The notes beneath the pieces are model-generated. The model did no database searches. It had not been told where the DNA came from and saw nothing but the letters and a program-made list of their open reading frames with translations. Shown here piece after piece: positions 16,067-24,203 of a stretch of 64,000 bases of DNA; the stretch's first letter is position 1, and each line of letters begins with the position of its first letter. Source of the stretch: Austwickia chelonae NBRC 105200 (GTDB lineage Bacteria; Actinomycetota; Actinomycetes; Actinomycetales; Dermatophilaceae); contig NZ_BAGZ01000005.1 in NCBI RefSeq assembly GCF_000298175.1, positions 62,001-126,000 on the forward strand, read 5' to 3'. Both the position numbers and the translations under genes were made by a program.

Positions 16067-17296
16067 TTATCTCGTTATCTCCGATGGTTCGCCGTCGGGT
16101 GACAGTTGCGTGATGTCAGGACATTGGACCGCCGAGATAGGTGGCGCAGACGGCGGGCCCTGCATCTGTTTTTCATAGAAAAATATGAATAGCATGCACA
16201 GTGCCCCTATGATGTAGAGCTGCCCACTCAGGAGCAGTGGAATAGCAGCTTCGAATTCTGCATTTTTCTCGTGTGGAGTCAGCCAGGTGATGCGTGATAG
16301 CTCCACGAAAATAACAAGGCCAGCCAGGCATCTCCTGAAACGGCCAGTGGTGACCGTTCTTCCTCGAAGAAGAAAAATGATCAGAGGAAGCGTCCAGACC
16401 CAATGGTGTATCCATGAAATGGGGGAGACGAGGACTCCGGTCGCGGCGCAGATGAGGAACTGGACCAGTCGCGAAGTGCTGGTCCACGTGAGTACAGCAG
16501 CCAGAGCGATTACCGCCAACGTGCTGATCAGCCATGCCCTGACATCGCCGCCTGGACCGAACGACCGCCAGATCATCCCGTTCAGCGACTGATTGCTGAT
16601 GTATTCGACCCCCCCGACCCTCTTCGGATCGCGCATCTTATCGATAAAGAAATCAACAGTTCCGTCGGGGCAGACGAGCCACCCGATCATCACAGTGGTG
16701 GATAATGCCAATAAATTACCGGCCATTTCTCGCCACCGAGAAGGTTTCATGAGCGGGAGGAGGAAAATCAAGGGGGTGAGTTTGATCCCCCCCGCGATGC
16801 CGATGCCGATATATCTCCACCGCCGATCGCCGATCGCGCACTCGAAGATCATCCACAGAAGTATGAGGTTCACCTGCCCGAGGGTGAATGTCATGGTGAT
16901 CGGCTCCAAAAGGAGAGATCCGATAAAAATGAGGAAAAGATGACGGATGTCGAGGTGAACATCTATGTCGACATGACAGAAGGTCAGGATTACTACTCTG
17001 GCCAGAGCTAGCCCGGACAAGAATGTGAGCAGGGGAGGAGCCATCGAGGGCGCCAGGGCAAATCCCTGGAAAAGGAAAGCGGCAAAGGGGGGATAGGTGA
17101 AAGGGAGGACATCGTTCGGGCTGAGGTAGATATCCCCCTCTTCAAGTAAAGTTCTGCCGCCACGCACATAGACCTCAAGATCAGGAGGGTAGACATCCCA
17201 GACGGCTGCGATCAGCGCATGAGTAATGGCCATGACCAACGGCGCAAGATAGAGGAGTCGATATCGCATCGTGGGGGAGGGGGAGCGTCTGCTCAT
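16067..17296 (-). CDS. GT87-family membrane mannosyltransferase-like protein
   Basis: A 409-residue GT-C type protein with about ten membrane helices, of the DUF2029/GT87 family. Actinobacterial members transfer mannose from polyprenol-phosphate-mannose to lipomannan or related glycolipids outside the membrane. The first loop has WDVYPPDLEVYVRGG with the Asp expected for catalysis; FTYPPFAAFLF, TLGQVNLILLWM and GGIKLTPLIFLLPL are family-like. Local GC content is visibly lower than its neighbours, with runs such as TTTTTCATAGAAAAATA, suggesting a different origin. No ribosome site is obvious at ATG 17296; M10 is an alternative start. Acceptor unknown. Confidence 0.8.
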   Translation of the reverse strand: MSRRSPSPTMRYRLLYLAPLVMAITHALIAAVWDVYPPDLEVYVRGGRTLLEEGDIYLSPNDVLPFTYPPFAAFLFQGFALAPSMAPPLLTFLSGLALARVVILTFCHVDIDVHLDIRHLFLIFIGSLLLEPITMTFTLGQVNLILLWMIFECAIGDRRWRYIGIGIAGGIKLTPLIFLLPLMKPSRWREMAGNLLALSTTVMIGWLVCPDGTVDFFIDKMRDPKRVGGVEYISNQSLNGMIWRSFGPGGDVRAWLISTLAVIALAAVLTWTSTSRLVQFLICAATGVLVSPISWIHHWVWTLPLIIFLLRGRTVTTGRFRRCLAGLVIFVELSRITWLTPHEKNAEFEAAIPLLLSGQLYIIGALCMLFIFFYEKQMQGPPSAPPISAVQCPDITQLSPDGEPSEITR

Positions 17297-17532
17297 GGGG
17301 TCTTGCCGTCATCCACGACGTCAGCCTATTCGGGCGCTCAACTGAGCTTGATGGCAGGTTCTTCCTTCGACGCCCCGCTTGAAAAATACGCTGCTCCACT
17401 CTGATTCGGCGGCGTAGCCCCAGGGGGGGAGGCTGGGGGCCTCGAACACCGCTCCCGTAGCGTGGGCGGCAGGGAGCTTCCGCTCTGCGGAGGACGCTCT
17501 CGAGGGTCTTCAATCCAGAGAAAAGGAACACG

Positions 17533-18243
17533 ATGGCCACGCCGCACATCTCAGCCGAACCGGGGTCTTTCGCATCAGCTGTCCTGATGCCCGGCGACCC
17601 CCGTCGTGCTCGCCGCATAGCCGAACAGCTCATGCCTGACGCGGAGTTGATCACCGACGTTCGGGGCATGCTGGGGTTCACGGGCACGATCGACGGTAAG
17701 CCTCTCTCGGTGATGGGGTCGGGCATGGGAATGCCTTCGGCGACGATCTATGCGACCGAGCTGTTCATGCACTACGGGGTCGAACGGATCATCCGAGTTG
17801 GGACCGCCGGAGGTATCTCGCGTCGGGTCAGCGTGGGCGATGTCATCGTCGCCACGGGGGCCCACACTGATTCATCGATTAATCAACACCGGCTGCCGGG
17901 GTTGAATTTCTCTGCGACAGCAAGCTTTCCACTCGCCGCAGCTGCTATGGGCGCAGCCGCCGGTCGTGAGGGTGTGCATGTCGGGACGGTGCTGAGCAAA
18001 GACCATTTTTATCTGGTCACTCCTTTCGCCGATCTGGATCTGTACGACAGGTACGGGATCCTGGGGGCCGAGATGGAGGCTGCGGCGCTCTTCGGTGTGG
18101 CAGCCGAGTTCGGCAAGGATGCCTTGGCGGTCTTGACCGTGAGTGACCATCTGCTCGATGGGAGTTCTGACATGTCTGCTGAAGAGAGGGAGACGCGCTT
18201 CGGTGATGCGTTGGCGCTGGCGGTTGCCGCTGCGCATAGTTGA
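17533..18243 (+). CDS. deoD: Purine-nucleoside phosphorylase, DeoD type
   Basis: A 236-residue cytosolic enzyme that cleaves purine (deoxy)nucleosides with phosphate to free base and (deoxy)ribose-1-phosphate. It is the hexameric DeoD type: VLMPGDPRRARRIAE, MGSGMGMPSATIYATEL, RVGTAGGIS and the active-site segment GAEMEAAALFGVAAEFGKDAL with LTVSDH. AAAAGGA precedes the ATG at good distance. The gene is monocistronic and ends at the hairpin 18313-18349. Confidence 0.94.
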   Translation: MATPHISAEPGSFASAVLMPGDPRRARRIAEQLMPDAELITDVRGMLGFTGTIDGKPLSVMGSGMGMPSATIYATELFMHYGVERIIRVGTAGGISRRVSVGDVIVATGAHTDSSINQHRLPGLNFSATASFPLAAAAMGAAAGREGVHVGTVLSKDHFYLVTPFADLDLYDRYGILGAEMEAAALFGVAAEFGKDALAVLTVSDHLLDGSSDMSAEERETRFGDALALAVAAAHS

Positions 18244-18312
18244 GCGATTCTGTTCCGTGCTCCCTTCGCAGGCTCGACCGTGCCGGGGAGATTCTTCATG
18301 GAGCCGGTCCTG

Positions 18313-18349
18313 CGCTGAGGGCGGTAACATCTTCCTTCCGCCCTCAGCG
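18313..18349 (+). terminator. Terminator after deoD
   Basis: A 12-bp perfect stem CGCTGAGGGCGG/CCGCCCTCAGCG with a 13-nt loop begins 70 bases past the deoD stop. Confidence 0.65.
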
Positions 18350-18793
18350 TCGATCGCTCATGAACGACGGTGTGCACCCGTCCGGCCTGGAGTTTTTTTG
18401 TCTCCGGGTGTTGTCCTGGAGGTTTTCCATCGCTCGTTACCGGCACCTGGCCGAAACTCTCAAGTGCGTTGACCTCGTAGCCGAGGTGAAGAACGGCTCT
18501 CGACGGACCGGGGCGTCGCAGATCATTCGGTGATGATGCGAATTGAGCTCACGAAGGTGGTCACGGCGAGATAGAGAGCTTGCCGATAATCTTCATTATG
18601 TCACTTTTCAAAAACCACCACTCCCCTCATCTCCAAAACCCACTTCACAGCTGCTCCCGGCAATGAAGGAAAGACGATCACCTGCTCGTCGGGCGGTGGG
18701 ATCGACGGACGCGGCTCGATGATGTTGTGAGCGTCACTTCACTTGCTGGCTCTCGAGAAGCTGTGCACTGAGTTGCCGCACCTCCACCTCCTT
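18350..18793. other. Non-coding stretch upstream of the aminotransferase operon
   Basis: About 440 bases between the deoD terminator and the twin palindromes. Frames are open in places but none has a start, ribosome site and recognisable protein. The 18590-18640 part is AT-richer. I recognise no tRNA, riboswitch or transposon remnant. Confidence 0.4.
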
Positions 18794-18836
18794 CCGCACG
18801 AAATCGTGCGGACCTTCCTGTGCACGAAAACGTGCA
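18794..18836 (+). promoter_or_regulatory. Twin palindromes, probable operators
   Basis: Two near-identical inverted repeats, CCGCACGAAATCGTGCGG (18794-18811) and TGCACGAAAACGTGCA (18821-18836), share GCACGAAAWCGTGC. Their centres are 26 bp apart, close to 2.5 helical turns. They stand about 150 bases before the aminotransferase start. They look like paired binding sites for a dimeric repressor; as RNA they could form two small hairpins. No regulator gene is adjacent. Confidence 0.5.
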
Positions 18837-18982
18837 TGCCGCGATGGGCCATCGCCTTGCATCGGGCCGGAAATGGCCAAGATCACTCATGAAAACAACT
18901 GAGATACAACGGTTTTCGTAGGCAGAGGGATAACCTCCCGTGTATCGAGGCGCAACCCGAGGACACATCGAGGTGAGGTCCA

Positions 18983-20263
18983 GTGCAGACCTATGAACAC
19001 CCACAGAGCCGCGCGCTCTTCGAACGAGCTTTGAAAGTGGTCCCCAGCGGGATCTACGGGCACCTCGGACCCAGCGAAGGTTGCTACATCCCGGTCTCCG
19101 CGTACCCCTTCTATGCAGCTCGAGCACATGGAGCCTACGTCTGGGATGTCGACGGCAACCGGTACATCGATTACATGTGCGCCTACGGACCCAACATCCT
19201 CGGCTATGGAGACCCGGATGTTGACGCGGCGGCGCGGGCTCAGATCGCCACCGGTAACTGCACGACCCTGCCCACCGCCACGATGGTCGAACTCGCCGAA
19301 CTCCTCGTCGACACTGTCGACGGCGCCGACTGGGCTTTCTTCGCCAAGAACGGTGGCGACACCACTTCGCTGGCCATGATGATCGCCCGAGCCGCCACCG
19401 GACGCGACAAGGCGATCCTCTTCCGCGGGCACTACCACGGGGTGGCACCCTGGACGCAGCAGTACGGCTCCCCCGGCATCACCGATCACGATGTCGCCAA
19501 CAACCTCTACTGCACCTGGGGCGATCTCGACGCGTTGCGCCGCACGATGGAAGCACACCGAGGCCAGATCGCCGTGCTGATGGCTACGCCCTACCACCAC
19601 CCGGTCTTCGCGGACAACGAATTGCCGGAACCTTCCTGGTGGTCGACCGTGCGCGAACTGTGCACCGAACACGGCATCGTGCTGGCGGTCGACGACGTGC
19701 GAGCCGGCTTCCGGCTCGACATGCGTGGATCCTCCGCACACTACGGCCTACGAGCAGATCTGCAATGTTTCTGCAAAGCTCTGGCCAACGGCTGGAATGT
19801 CTCCGCGCTGGTCGGTGATGATGCTCTCAGAGCTGCCGCCGGCTCGGTGATGTACACCGGATCGTACTGGCTCAGCTCTGTCCCTTTCGCCGCGGCGATC
19901 GCTTGCCTGGAGAAACTCACGAGGATCGACGCACCAGGACGGATGAGGCAGACCGGCCGGATCCTCACCGACGGTTTACGAGCAGCAGCTGCCGAGCACG
20001 GTTTCGATCTGCGGATCAGCGGAGAGCCGGCCATGTGGTTCATGCGGATCGCCGACGACGACACCATGATGCTCCATCAGGAATGGATCGCCGAGTGCGT
20101 TCGGCGAGGTGTTTTCTTCACCAGCCACCACAACCTGTTCATGAACACGGCGATCACCGAGGAGGACATCGCGTACACCCTCGACGTCGCTCACGAATCC
20201 TTCGCTGTGGTGCGGGCGCGACATCCGGAACGTCAAGAGATCCAGACTGTCGGGAAGGGCTGA
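18983..20263 (+). CDS. Class III PLP aminotransferase (GSA-aminomutase-like)
   Basis: A 426-residue fold-type I PLP enzyme related to glutamate-1-semialdehyde aminomutase. Hallmarks are VWDVDGNRYIDYMCAYGPNI, the KNGGDTTSLAMMIARAATGRD region, GHYHG, AVDDVRAGFRLD with the pyridine-binding Asp, and FCKALANGWNVSALVG with the PLP lysine at about 265. KNGGDTT replaces the usual NSGTEA of true heme-pathway aminomutases, and there is no hemL context, so a sugar or polyol amination role is more likely. The start is GTG behind GAGGTGAGG. One base separates its stop from the next gene, which encodes half of a transketolase. Confidence 0.85.
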   Translation: MQTYEHPQSRALFERALKVVPSGIYGHLGPSEGCYIPVSAYPFYAARAHGAYVWDVDGNRYIDYMCAYGPNILGYGDPDVDAAARAQIATGNCTTLPTATMVELAELLVDTVDGADWAFFAKNGGDTTSLAMMIARAATGRDKAILFRGHYHGVAPWTQQYGSPGITDHDVANNLYCTWGDLDALRRTMEAHRGQIAVLMATPYHHPVFADNELPEPSWWSTVRELCTEHGIVLAVDDVRAGFRLDMRGSSAHYGLRADLQCFCKALANGWNVSALVGDDALRAAAGSVMYTGSYWLSSVPFAAAIACLEKLTRIDAPGRMRQTGRILTDGLRAAAAEHGFDLRISGEPAMWFMRIADDDTMMLHQEWIAECVRRGVFFTSHHNLFMNTAITEEDIAYTLDVAHESFAVVRARHPERQEIQTVGKG

Positions 20264-20264
20264 C

Positions 20265-21158
20265 ATGAGGCTGACCAGCGATGAACGGCTCGCTTTGGAG
20301 GAAAAGGCAGCTCAGCTACGACGACAAACCGTGAACACGACTTACTGGGCGGGGAGCGCCCACATCGGCGGAGGCCTGTCAGTGAACGATCTGATGACCT
20401 ACCTCTATTACCACGGCATGAAGATCGACCCTAGCGATCCGCGAGCGCCCGGGCGGGATCGTTTCTTGTTGTCGAAGGGGCATTGTGGGGTGGCCTATGT
20501 GGGGGTGTTGGCTGACCTGGGGTGGCTTCCGGCCGAGGAGTTGAGGGAGTTCAATCTGACGGGGAGTCGGCTGGGGATGCATCTGGATGCGAAGAAGGTG
20601 CCGGGGGTGGAGGCGTCGACGGGTTCGTTGGGGCACGGGATGTCGATCGCGGTGGGTTTCGGGTTGGCTGCGCGTCAGCTGGGGCAGGGGTGGCGGACGT
20701 ATGTGGTGGTGGGTGACGGTGAGTTGAACGAGGGGTCGAACTGGGAGGCGGCGATGTCGATGGCGCATTTCCGGTTGGACAATGTCGTGGTTGTGGTTGA
20801 TCGGAATCGGTGCATGATCGATGGTCCGACGGAGTCGGTGATGGCGTTGGAGCCGGTGGAGGATAAGTTCGCGTCTTTTGGGTTTGAGGTGCGGCGGATC
20901 GACGGTCATGACTATGACGCGATTCATGAGGCTTTCGAGGTGGCGAAGTCGACCAGGGGGCGTCCTTTCTGTGTTGTGGCGGACACGGTGAAGGCGTGTG
21001 GGGTCGATTTCATGGCAGGTGATTATCGGTGGCATTACGGGGCGATCAATGACGAGGTGCGGGATCGGTGTCTGGAGTCCTTGGATCGGTATGACGCCTT
21101 GCGGCGGAAGCTGGTGGGTGTGGGGTCGGTGGATGTGTTGACCGGGCGGGAGTGTTGA
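20265..21158 (+). CDS. Transketolase-like, N-terminal (TPP-binding) subunit
   Basis: A 297-residue protein equal to the first third of transketolase. The TPP/Mg site GDGELNEGSNWEAAMSMAHF ends in the expected Asn (LDNVVVVVDRN), and GSAHIGGGLSVNDL and FLLSKGH are present. Such split enzymes move two-carbon ketol units between sugars or act on unusual aldehydes. The first 200 bases have mixed codon endings, but from about 20460 codons switch sharply to G endings (TTG, GTG, GGG), a style kept to the end of the operon. GGGAAGGG lies before the ATG. A normal one-piece transketolase exists at 41489-43639, so this pair is not needed for core metabolism. Confidence 0.9.
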   Translation: MRLTSDERLALEEKAAQLRRQTVNTTYWAGSAHIGGGLSVNDLMTYLYYHGMKIDPSDPRAPGRDRFLLSKGHCGVAYVGVLADLGWLPAEELREFNLTGSRLGMHLDAKKVPGVEASTGSLGHGMSIAVGFGLAARQLGQGWRTYVVVGDGELNEGSNWEAAMSMAHFRLDNVVVVVDRNRCMIDGPTESVMALEPVEDKFASFGFEVRRIDGHDYDAIHEAFEVAKSTRGRPFCVVADTVKACGVDFMAGDYRWHYGAINDEVRDRCLESLDRYDALRRKLVGVGSVDVLTGREC

Positions 21159-21159
21159 G

Positions 21160-22170
21160 ATGGCGGGTGGTTTGACGTACACGGTTGATCAGACGACGAA
21201 GCTGTCGACGGCGGAGATCTATGCGACGGTGTTGGCGGATCTGGCGGAGGATCATCCTGAGATCGTCACGTTGACACCGGATCTGGCGAAGTCGACGAAG
21301 GTGGGGGTGTTTGCGGAGCGTTTTCCGGATCGGTTCTACAACTTCGGTATCGCTGAGGCGAACATGATCGGTGCGGCGGCGGGGATGGCTGCGTGTGGGT
21401 TGGTTCCTTTTACGTCGAGTTTTGCGATTTTCAATTCGATGCGGGCGTTGGATCAGGTGCATACGGATGTCTGTTATCCGAACCTGGGTGTGAAGATGAT
21501 CGGTTCGCATGCGGGGTTGAGTTTCGGTCAGGCTGGGTCGACGCACCATTGCACGGAAGATCTGGCGATCATGCGGTCGATGGCGAATCTGACGGTGTTG
21601 TGTCCTGCGGACGGGGTGGAGACGGCGAATGCGGTGATCGCGGCCTACGAACGTCCGGGGCCGGTGTATGTGCGGATCAATCGTGGTTTTGACCAGGTTG
21701 TTTATGAGCGGATGGATTACGGTTTCGAGGTCGGGCGTGCGGTGTGTCTGCACGAGGGGACTGATCTGACGGTGATTGCTTGTGGGGCGGGGGTTTTCCA
21801 GGCGGTGCAGGCGGCGCGGGAGCTTGCCGATATCGATGGTGTGTCTGTGCGGGTGTTGGATATGCACACGATCAAGCCTTTGGATGTGGAGGCGGTTCGT
21901 GCGGCGGTGCAGGAGACCCGGCGGATCGTCACGGTGGAGGACCATACGGTGGTCGGCGGGTTGGGTGGGGCGGTGGCTGAGGTTGTCGCGGAGGGCGGTC
22001 GGGCGTGTGTCTTCCGTCGGTTGGGTCTGCAGGACTGCTTCTCCCCCATCGGTTTGCATGAGGATCTGATGTCTCATCATGGTTTCGACATGGCGGGGAT
22101 CGTCGCTGCTGTGCGAGAGGTGATGGAGTTGGATTTCGAGGACGCCGACGACTGGGACGACGAGTTCTGA
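21160..22170 (+). CDS. Transketolase-like, C-terminal subunit
   Basis: A 336-residue partner carrying the pyrimidine-binding and C-terminal domains. FYNFGIAEANMIGAAAGMA holds the conserved glutamate that activates TPP; FTSSFAIFNSMRALDQV and GQAGSTHHCTEDLAIMRSM follow; TVEDHTVVGGLGGAVAEV is the C-terminal domain. It must pair with the upstream subunit to make a complete active site. One base separates the two genes. The stop and the next ATG share a base (TGATG). Codon third positions are G-rich, so the reverse strand is also open for long stretches; those readings are Pro/His-rich shadows. Confidence 0.9.
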   Translation: MAGGLTYTVDQTTKLSTAEIYATVLADLAEDHPEIVTLTPDLAKSTKVGVFAERFPDRFYNFGIAEANMIGAAAGMAACGLVPFTSSFAIFNSMRALDQVHTDVCYPNLGVKMIGSHAGLSFGQAGSTHHCTEDLAIMRSMANLTVLCPADGVETANAVIAAYERPGPVYVRINRGFDQVVYERMDYGFEVGRAVCLHEGTDLTVIACGAGVFQAVQAARELADIDGVSVRVLDMHTIKPLDVEAVRAAVQETRRIVTVEDHTVVGGLGGAVAEVVAEGGRACVFRRLGLQDCFSPIGLHEDLMSHHGFDMAGIVAAVREVMELDFEDADDWDDEF

Positions 22171-23003
22171 TGGGCGGCGTGGAGGAGGTGGCGGTCGTTG
22201 CGCAGGAGGGGGAGGTTTCCGAGGAGGTTTTGACCTCGGTGGTCTTTCTGCGGGGTGTGCTTCCGTTGGTGAAGGTGTTGGTGGCGGAGCGGGCGGAATG
22301 CGGGCGGGGGTTTCGTGGTCGGGAGGGCGTCGTCCAGGTGGCGGTGGATGGTCCTGACGGGGTGCGGGCGGTGCACTATGTCGTGGCTGATGGGGATCTG
22401 GAGGTGCGCCTGGGGGTGTGTGAGTCACCCGATGTGGAGTTGTTCTTCGGGTCGTTGGCTCATTTCAATGCGTTCTTCAAGGGGCGGACGAAGCGGTTGC
22501 CGCGGATCCGGGGCATATGGCGTCCTGGTGGTTTTATGCTGTTTATCGCTTTTATGCGGGTCTTGATGGCTTTGTCGAGTCTGTTGGGGGCGGATCGGCC
22601 GCCGCGGGACGAGGCGACGAAGTCGTTGGTCGTCCGGTTGTATTTTGGTCTGTTGTCGTCGGGGATCAGCGGGTTGAACCGGGCTGGTCATCCTGAGATC
22701 GCGAGGTGGGCGGCGCGGAGCCCGGATCGGGTGTATGCCTGGTCGGTGGATGGCCATCCGGAGGTTGCTGCACATCTGCGGGTCAGGGCCGGCCGCACGA
22801 AGGCAGCGCGGGGGGCTTACCTGCGGAGCAAGCCCTTCTTCACTCTGCGTTTTGATTCGTTGGACTCGGCATTGGGGATCTTGCTGGATATCGATGACAT
22901 GCTGGAGTCGACCGCGTCGGGGAAGTTGGTCATGGAGGGCGCGCCGGAGTTCGGTGCGCAGATCGGTGGGTTCATGATGGCTGTCGGGGAGTACGCGAAG
23001 TAG
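22170..23003 (+). CDS. Tandem SCP2-like protein, function unknown
   Basis: A 277-residue protein with no recognised enzyme motif. Residues about 50-110 and 188-275 each look like an SCP2 (sterol carrier) fold: AVDGPDGVRAVHYVVADGD then SPDVELFFGSLAHFNAFFKG, and later FFTLRFDSLDSALGILLDID with TASGKLVMEGAPEFGAQI. An amphipathic or membrane-touching helix GGFMLFIAFMRVLMALSSLL (about 120-139) lies between. SCP2 folds bind hydrophobic ligands, so a lipid-like substrate or product is the natural inference. It is translationally coupled to the transketolase subunit and shares its G-rich codon style. A 12-bp palindrome at 23009-23020 may end the operon. Confidence 0.6.
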   Translation: MGGVEEVAVVAQEGEVSEEVLTSVVFLRGVLPLVKVLVAERAECGRGFRGREGVVQVAVDGPDGVRAVHYVVADGDLEVRLGVCESPDVELFFGSLAHFNAFFKGRTKRLPRIRGIWRPGGFMLFIAFMRVLMALSSLLGADRPPRDEATKSLVVRLYFGLLSSGISGLNRAGHPEIARWAARSPDRVYAWSVDGHPEVAAHLRVRAGRTKAARGAYLRSKPFFTLRFDSLDSALGILLDIDDMLESTASGKLVMEGAPEFGAQIGGFMMAVGEYAK

Positions 23004-23052
23004 GTTTTCGGGCGCGCCCGTTGAGAAGCTTTTATATCCAGGCCGTTCTCTT

Positions 23053-23058
23053 TATATT
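23053..23058 (+). promoter_or_regulatory. -10 hexamer TATATT, leaderless start
   Basis: TATATT ends six bases before the ATG at 23065, with no ribosome site nearby. It decides the start of the AAA+ gene over the TTG at 23059. Confidence 0.55.
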
Positions 23059-23064
23059 TTGGGT

Positions 23065-24186
23065 ATGGCTCGGAACCCCTTCGCGCCGACCTTCGGCGCC
23101 AGTCCGCATATCCTCATCGGGCGGGATCAGATTCTCGACGAGATCCGGGACACTTTCGAGGATGGCCCTCAGTCTCCCACCCGCACAGTTCTTTTCGTAG
23201 GAGCTCGGGGCACAGGTAAGACTGTGATGCTCAATGCGTACGAAGATCTCGCCGCGTCCTTGGGGTGGCTGGTGGTCAGGGAGACGGCGTCGAAGGGACT
23301 GCTGGAACGGTTGACCCGTGACCACCTTCCTCGCTTGTTGACCGAACACAGCGAACGTCCACGGGGAAGGTTGACCCAGCTGTCGGTCTCTACCCCGTTC
23401 GGCGGTGGCGGGGGCACCGTGGCCGACCGTTTCCCGGCGGAATCCACCTTGCGGTCGCAGGTGATGGAGCTGACCGACATCCTGCGCCCACGAGAGACCG
23501 GGCTGATGGTCACGGTCGACGAAGTGCAGAGCGCCGACCGGGAAGAGCTGCGCAAACTCGGAGAGCTGGTGCAGGTGGCACGCCGGGAACAACGGGACTT
23601 GGCCTTCGCGGCCGCCGGCCTGCGATGGGCGGTCGAGGACCTACTGAACGATGACGTGGTGACCTTCCTACGTCGTGCCGAGAGATATTCATTGGGTGAG
23701 GTTCCGATCCCGGAGGTCGCAGAGGCCTTCGTACAGACCTTCGGGGATGCCGGACGACATATCGATGAGAAGGACGCATCCCGTGCAGCCCGAGCGACCT
23801 ACGGATATCCGTTCCTGGTCCAGCTGGTCGGACACCGGATCTGGTTGCGGAACCCGCAAGCCGAACAGGTCACTCATGCCGATGTCGTGGACGGCATCGA
23901 ACAGGCGACCCAACGGCTGGGCACCTTGGTCCATGAACCCGCAGTGGCGAAACTGTCCGATATCGACAAGGCCTACCTTCGAGCGATGGCCAAGGACGGG
24001 GAAGGACCGTCGCGGACAGGGGATATCGCCGCACGGATGCAGGTATCCGCACAATATGCCGGGGTGTACCGGGACCGGTTGATCACCAACGGGACGATCG
24101 AACCTGCAGGATACGGACTGGTGCGATTCTCGGTGCCCTACCTGGGCTCATATCTTCGTCGGCGGGATAGGAACCGCTCACATTAG
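23065..24186 (+). CDS. AAA+ ATPase with Orc/Cdc6-like architecture
   Basis: A 373-residue P-loop ATPase. Walker A is GARGTGKT (about 46-53), Walker B LMVTVDEVQSAD, followed by a sensor-like AFAAAGLRWAVEDL and a C-terminal winged-helix segment (AYLRAMAKDGEGPSRTGDIAARM). The PFLVQLVGHRIWLRN stretch resembles the lid of Orc1/Cdc6-type and STAND ATPases. Function is unknown; relatives are found in bacteria as stand-alone ATPases of mobile or defence contexts and as archaeal replication initiators. The leaderless -10 shows it has its own promoter, separate from the operon before it. Confidence 0.75.
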   Translation: MARNPFAPTFGASPHILIGRDQILDEIRDTFEDGPQSPTRTVLFVGARGTGKTVMLNAYEDLAASLGWLVVRETASKGLLERLTRDHLPRLLTEHSERPRGRLTQLSVSTPFGGGGGTVADRFPAESTLRSQVMELTDILRPRETGLMVTVDEVQSADREELRKLGELVQVARREQRDLAFAAAGLRWAVEDLLNDDVVTFLRRAERYSLGEVPIPEVAEAFVQTFGDAGRHIDEKDASRAARATYGYPFLVQLVGHRIWLRNPQAEQVTHADVVDGIEQATQRLGTLVHEPAVAKLSDIDKAYLRAMAKDGEGPSRTGDIAARMQVSAQYAGVYRDRLITNGTIEPAGYGLVRFSVPYLGSYLRRRDRNRSH

Positions 24187-24191
24187 GCCGC

Positions 24192-24197
24192 TAACCT
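24192..24197 (+). promoter_or_regulatory. -10 hexamer TAACCT, leaderless start
   Basis: TAACCT is six bases upstream of the ATG at 24204 and begins five bases past the preceding stop. No ribosome site is seen. Confidence 0.5.
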
Positions 24198-24203
24198 GGG
24201 GTT

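Noticed and set aside
18794-18836. CRISPR-like repeat
   Set aside because: Only two short palindromic units with a 9-base gap; no spacers of regular length and no cas genes.
21046-22428. A 460-codon open frame on the minus strand opposite the split transketolase
   Set aside because: Its translation is Pro/His/Arg-rich low complexity without a fold. It arises because the plus-strand genes have G-ending codons. The plus strand gives clear transketolase motifs.
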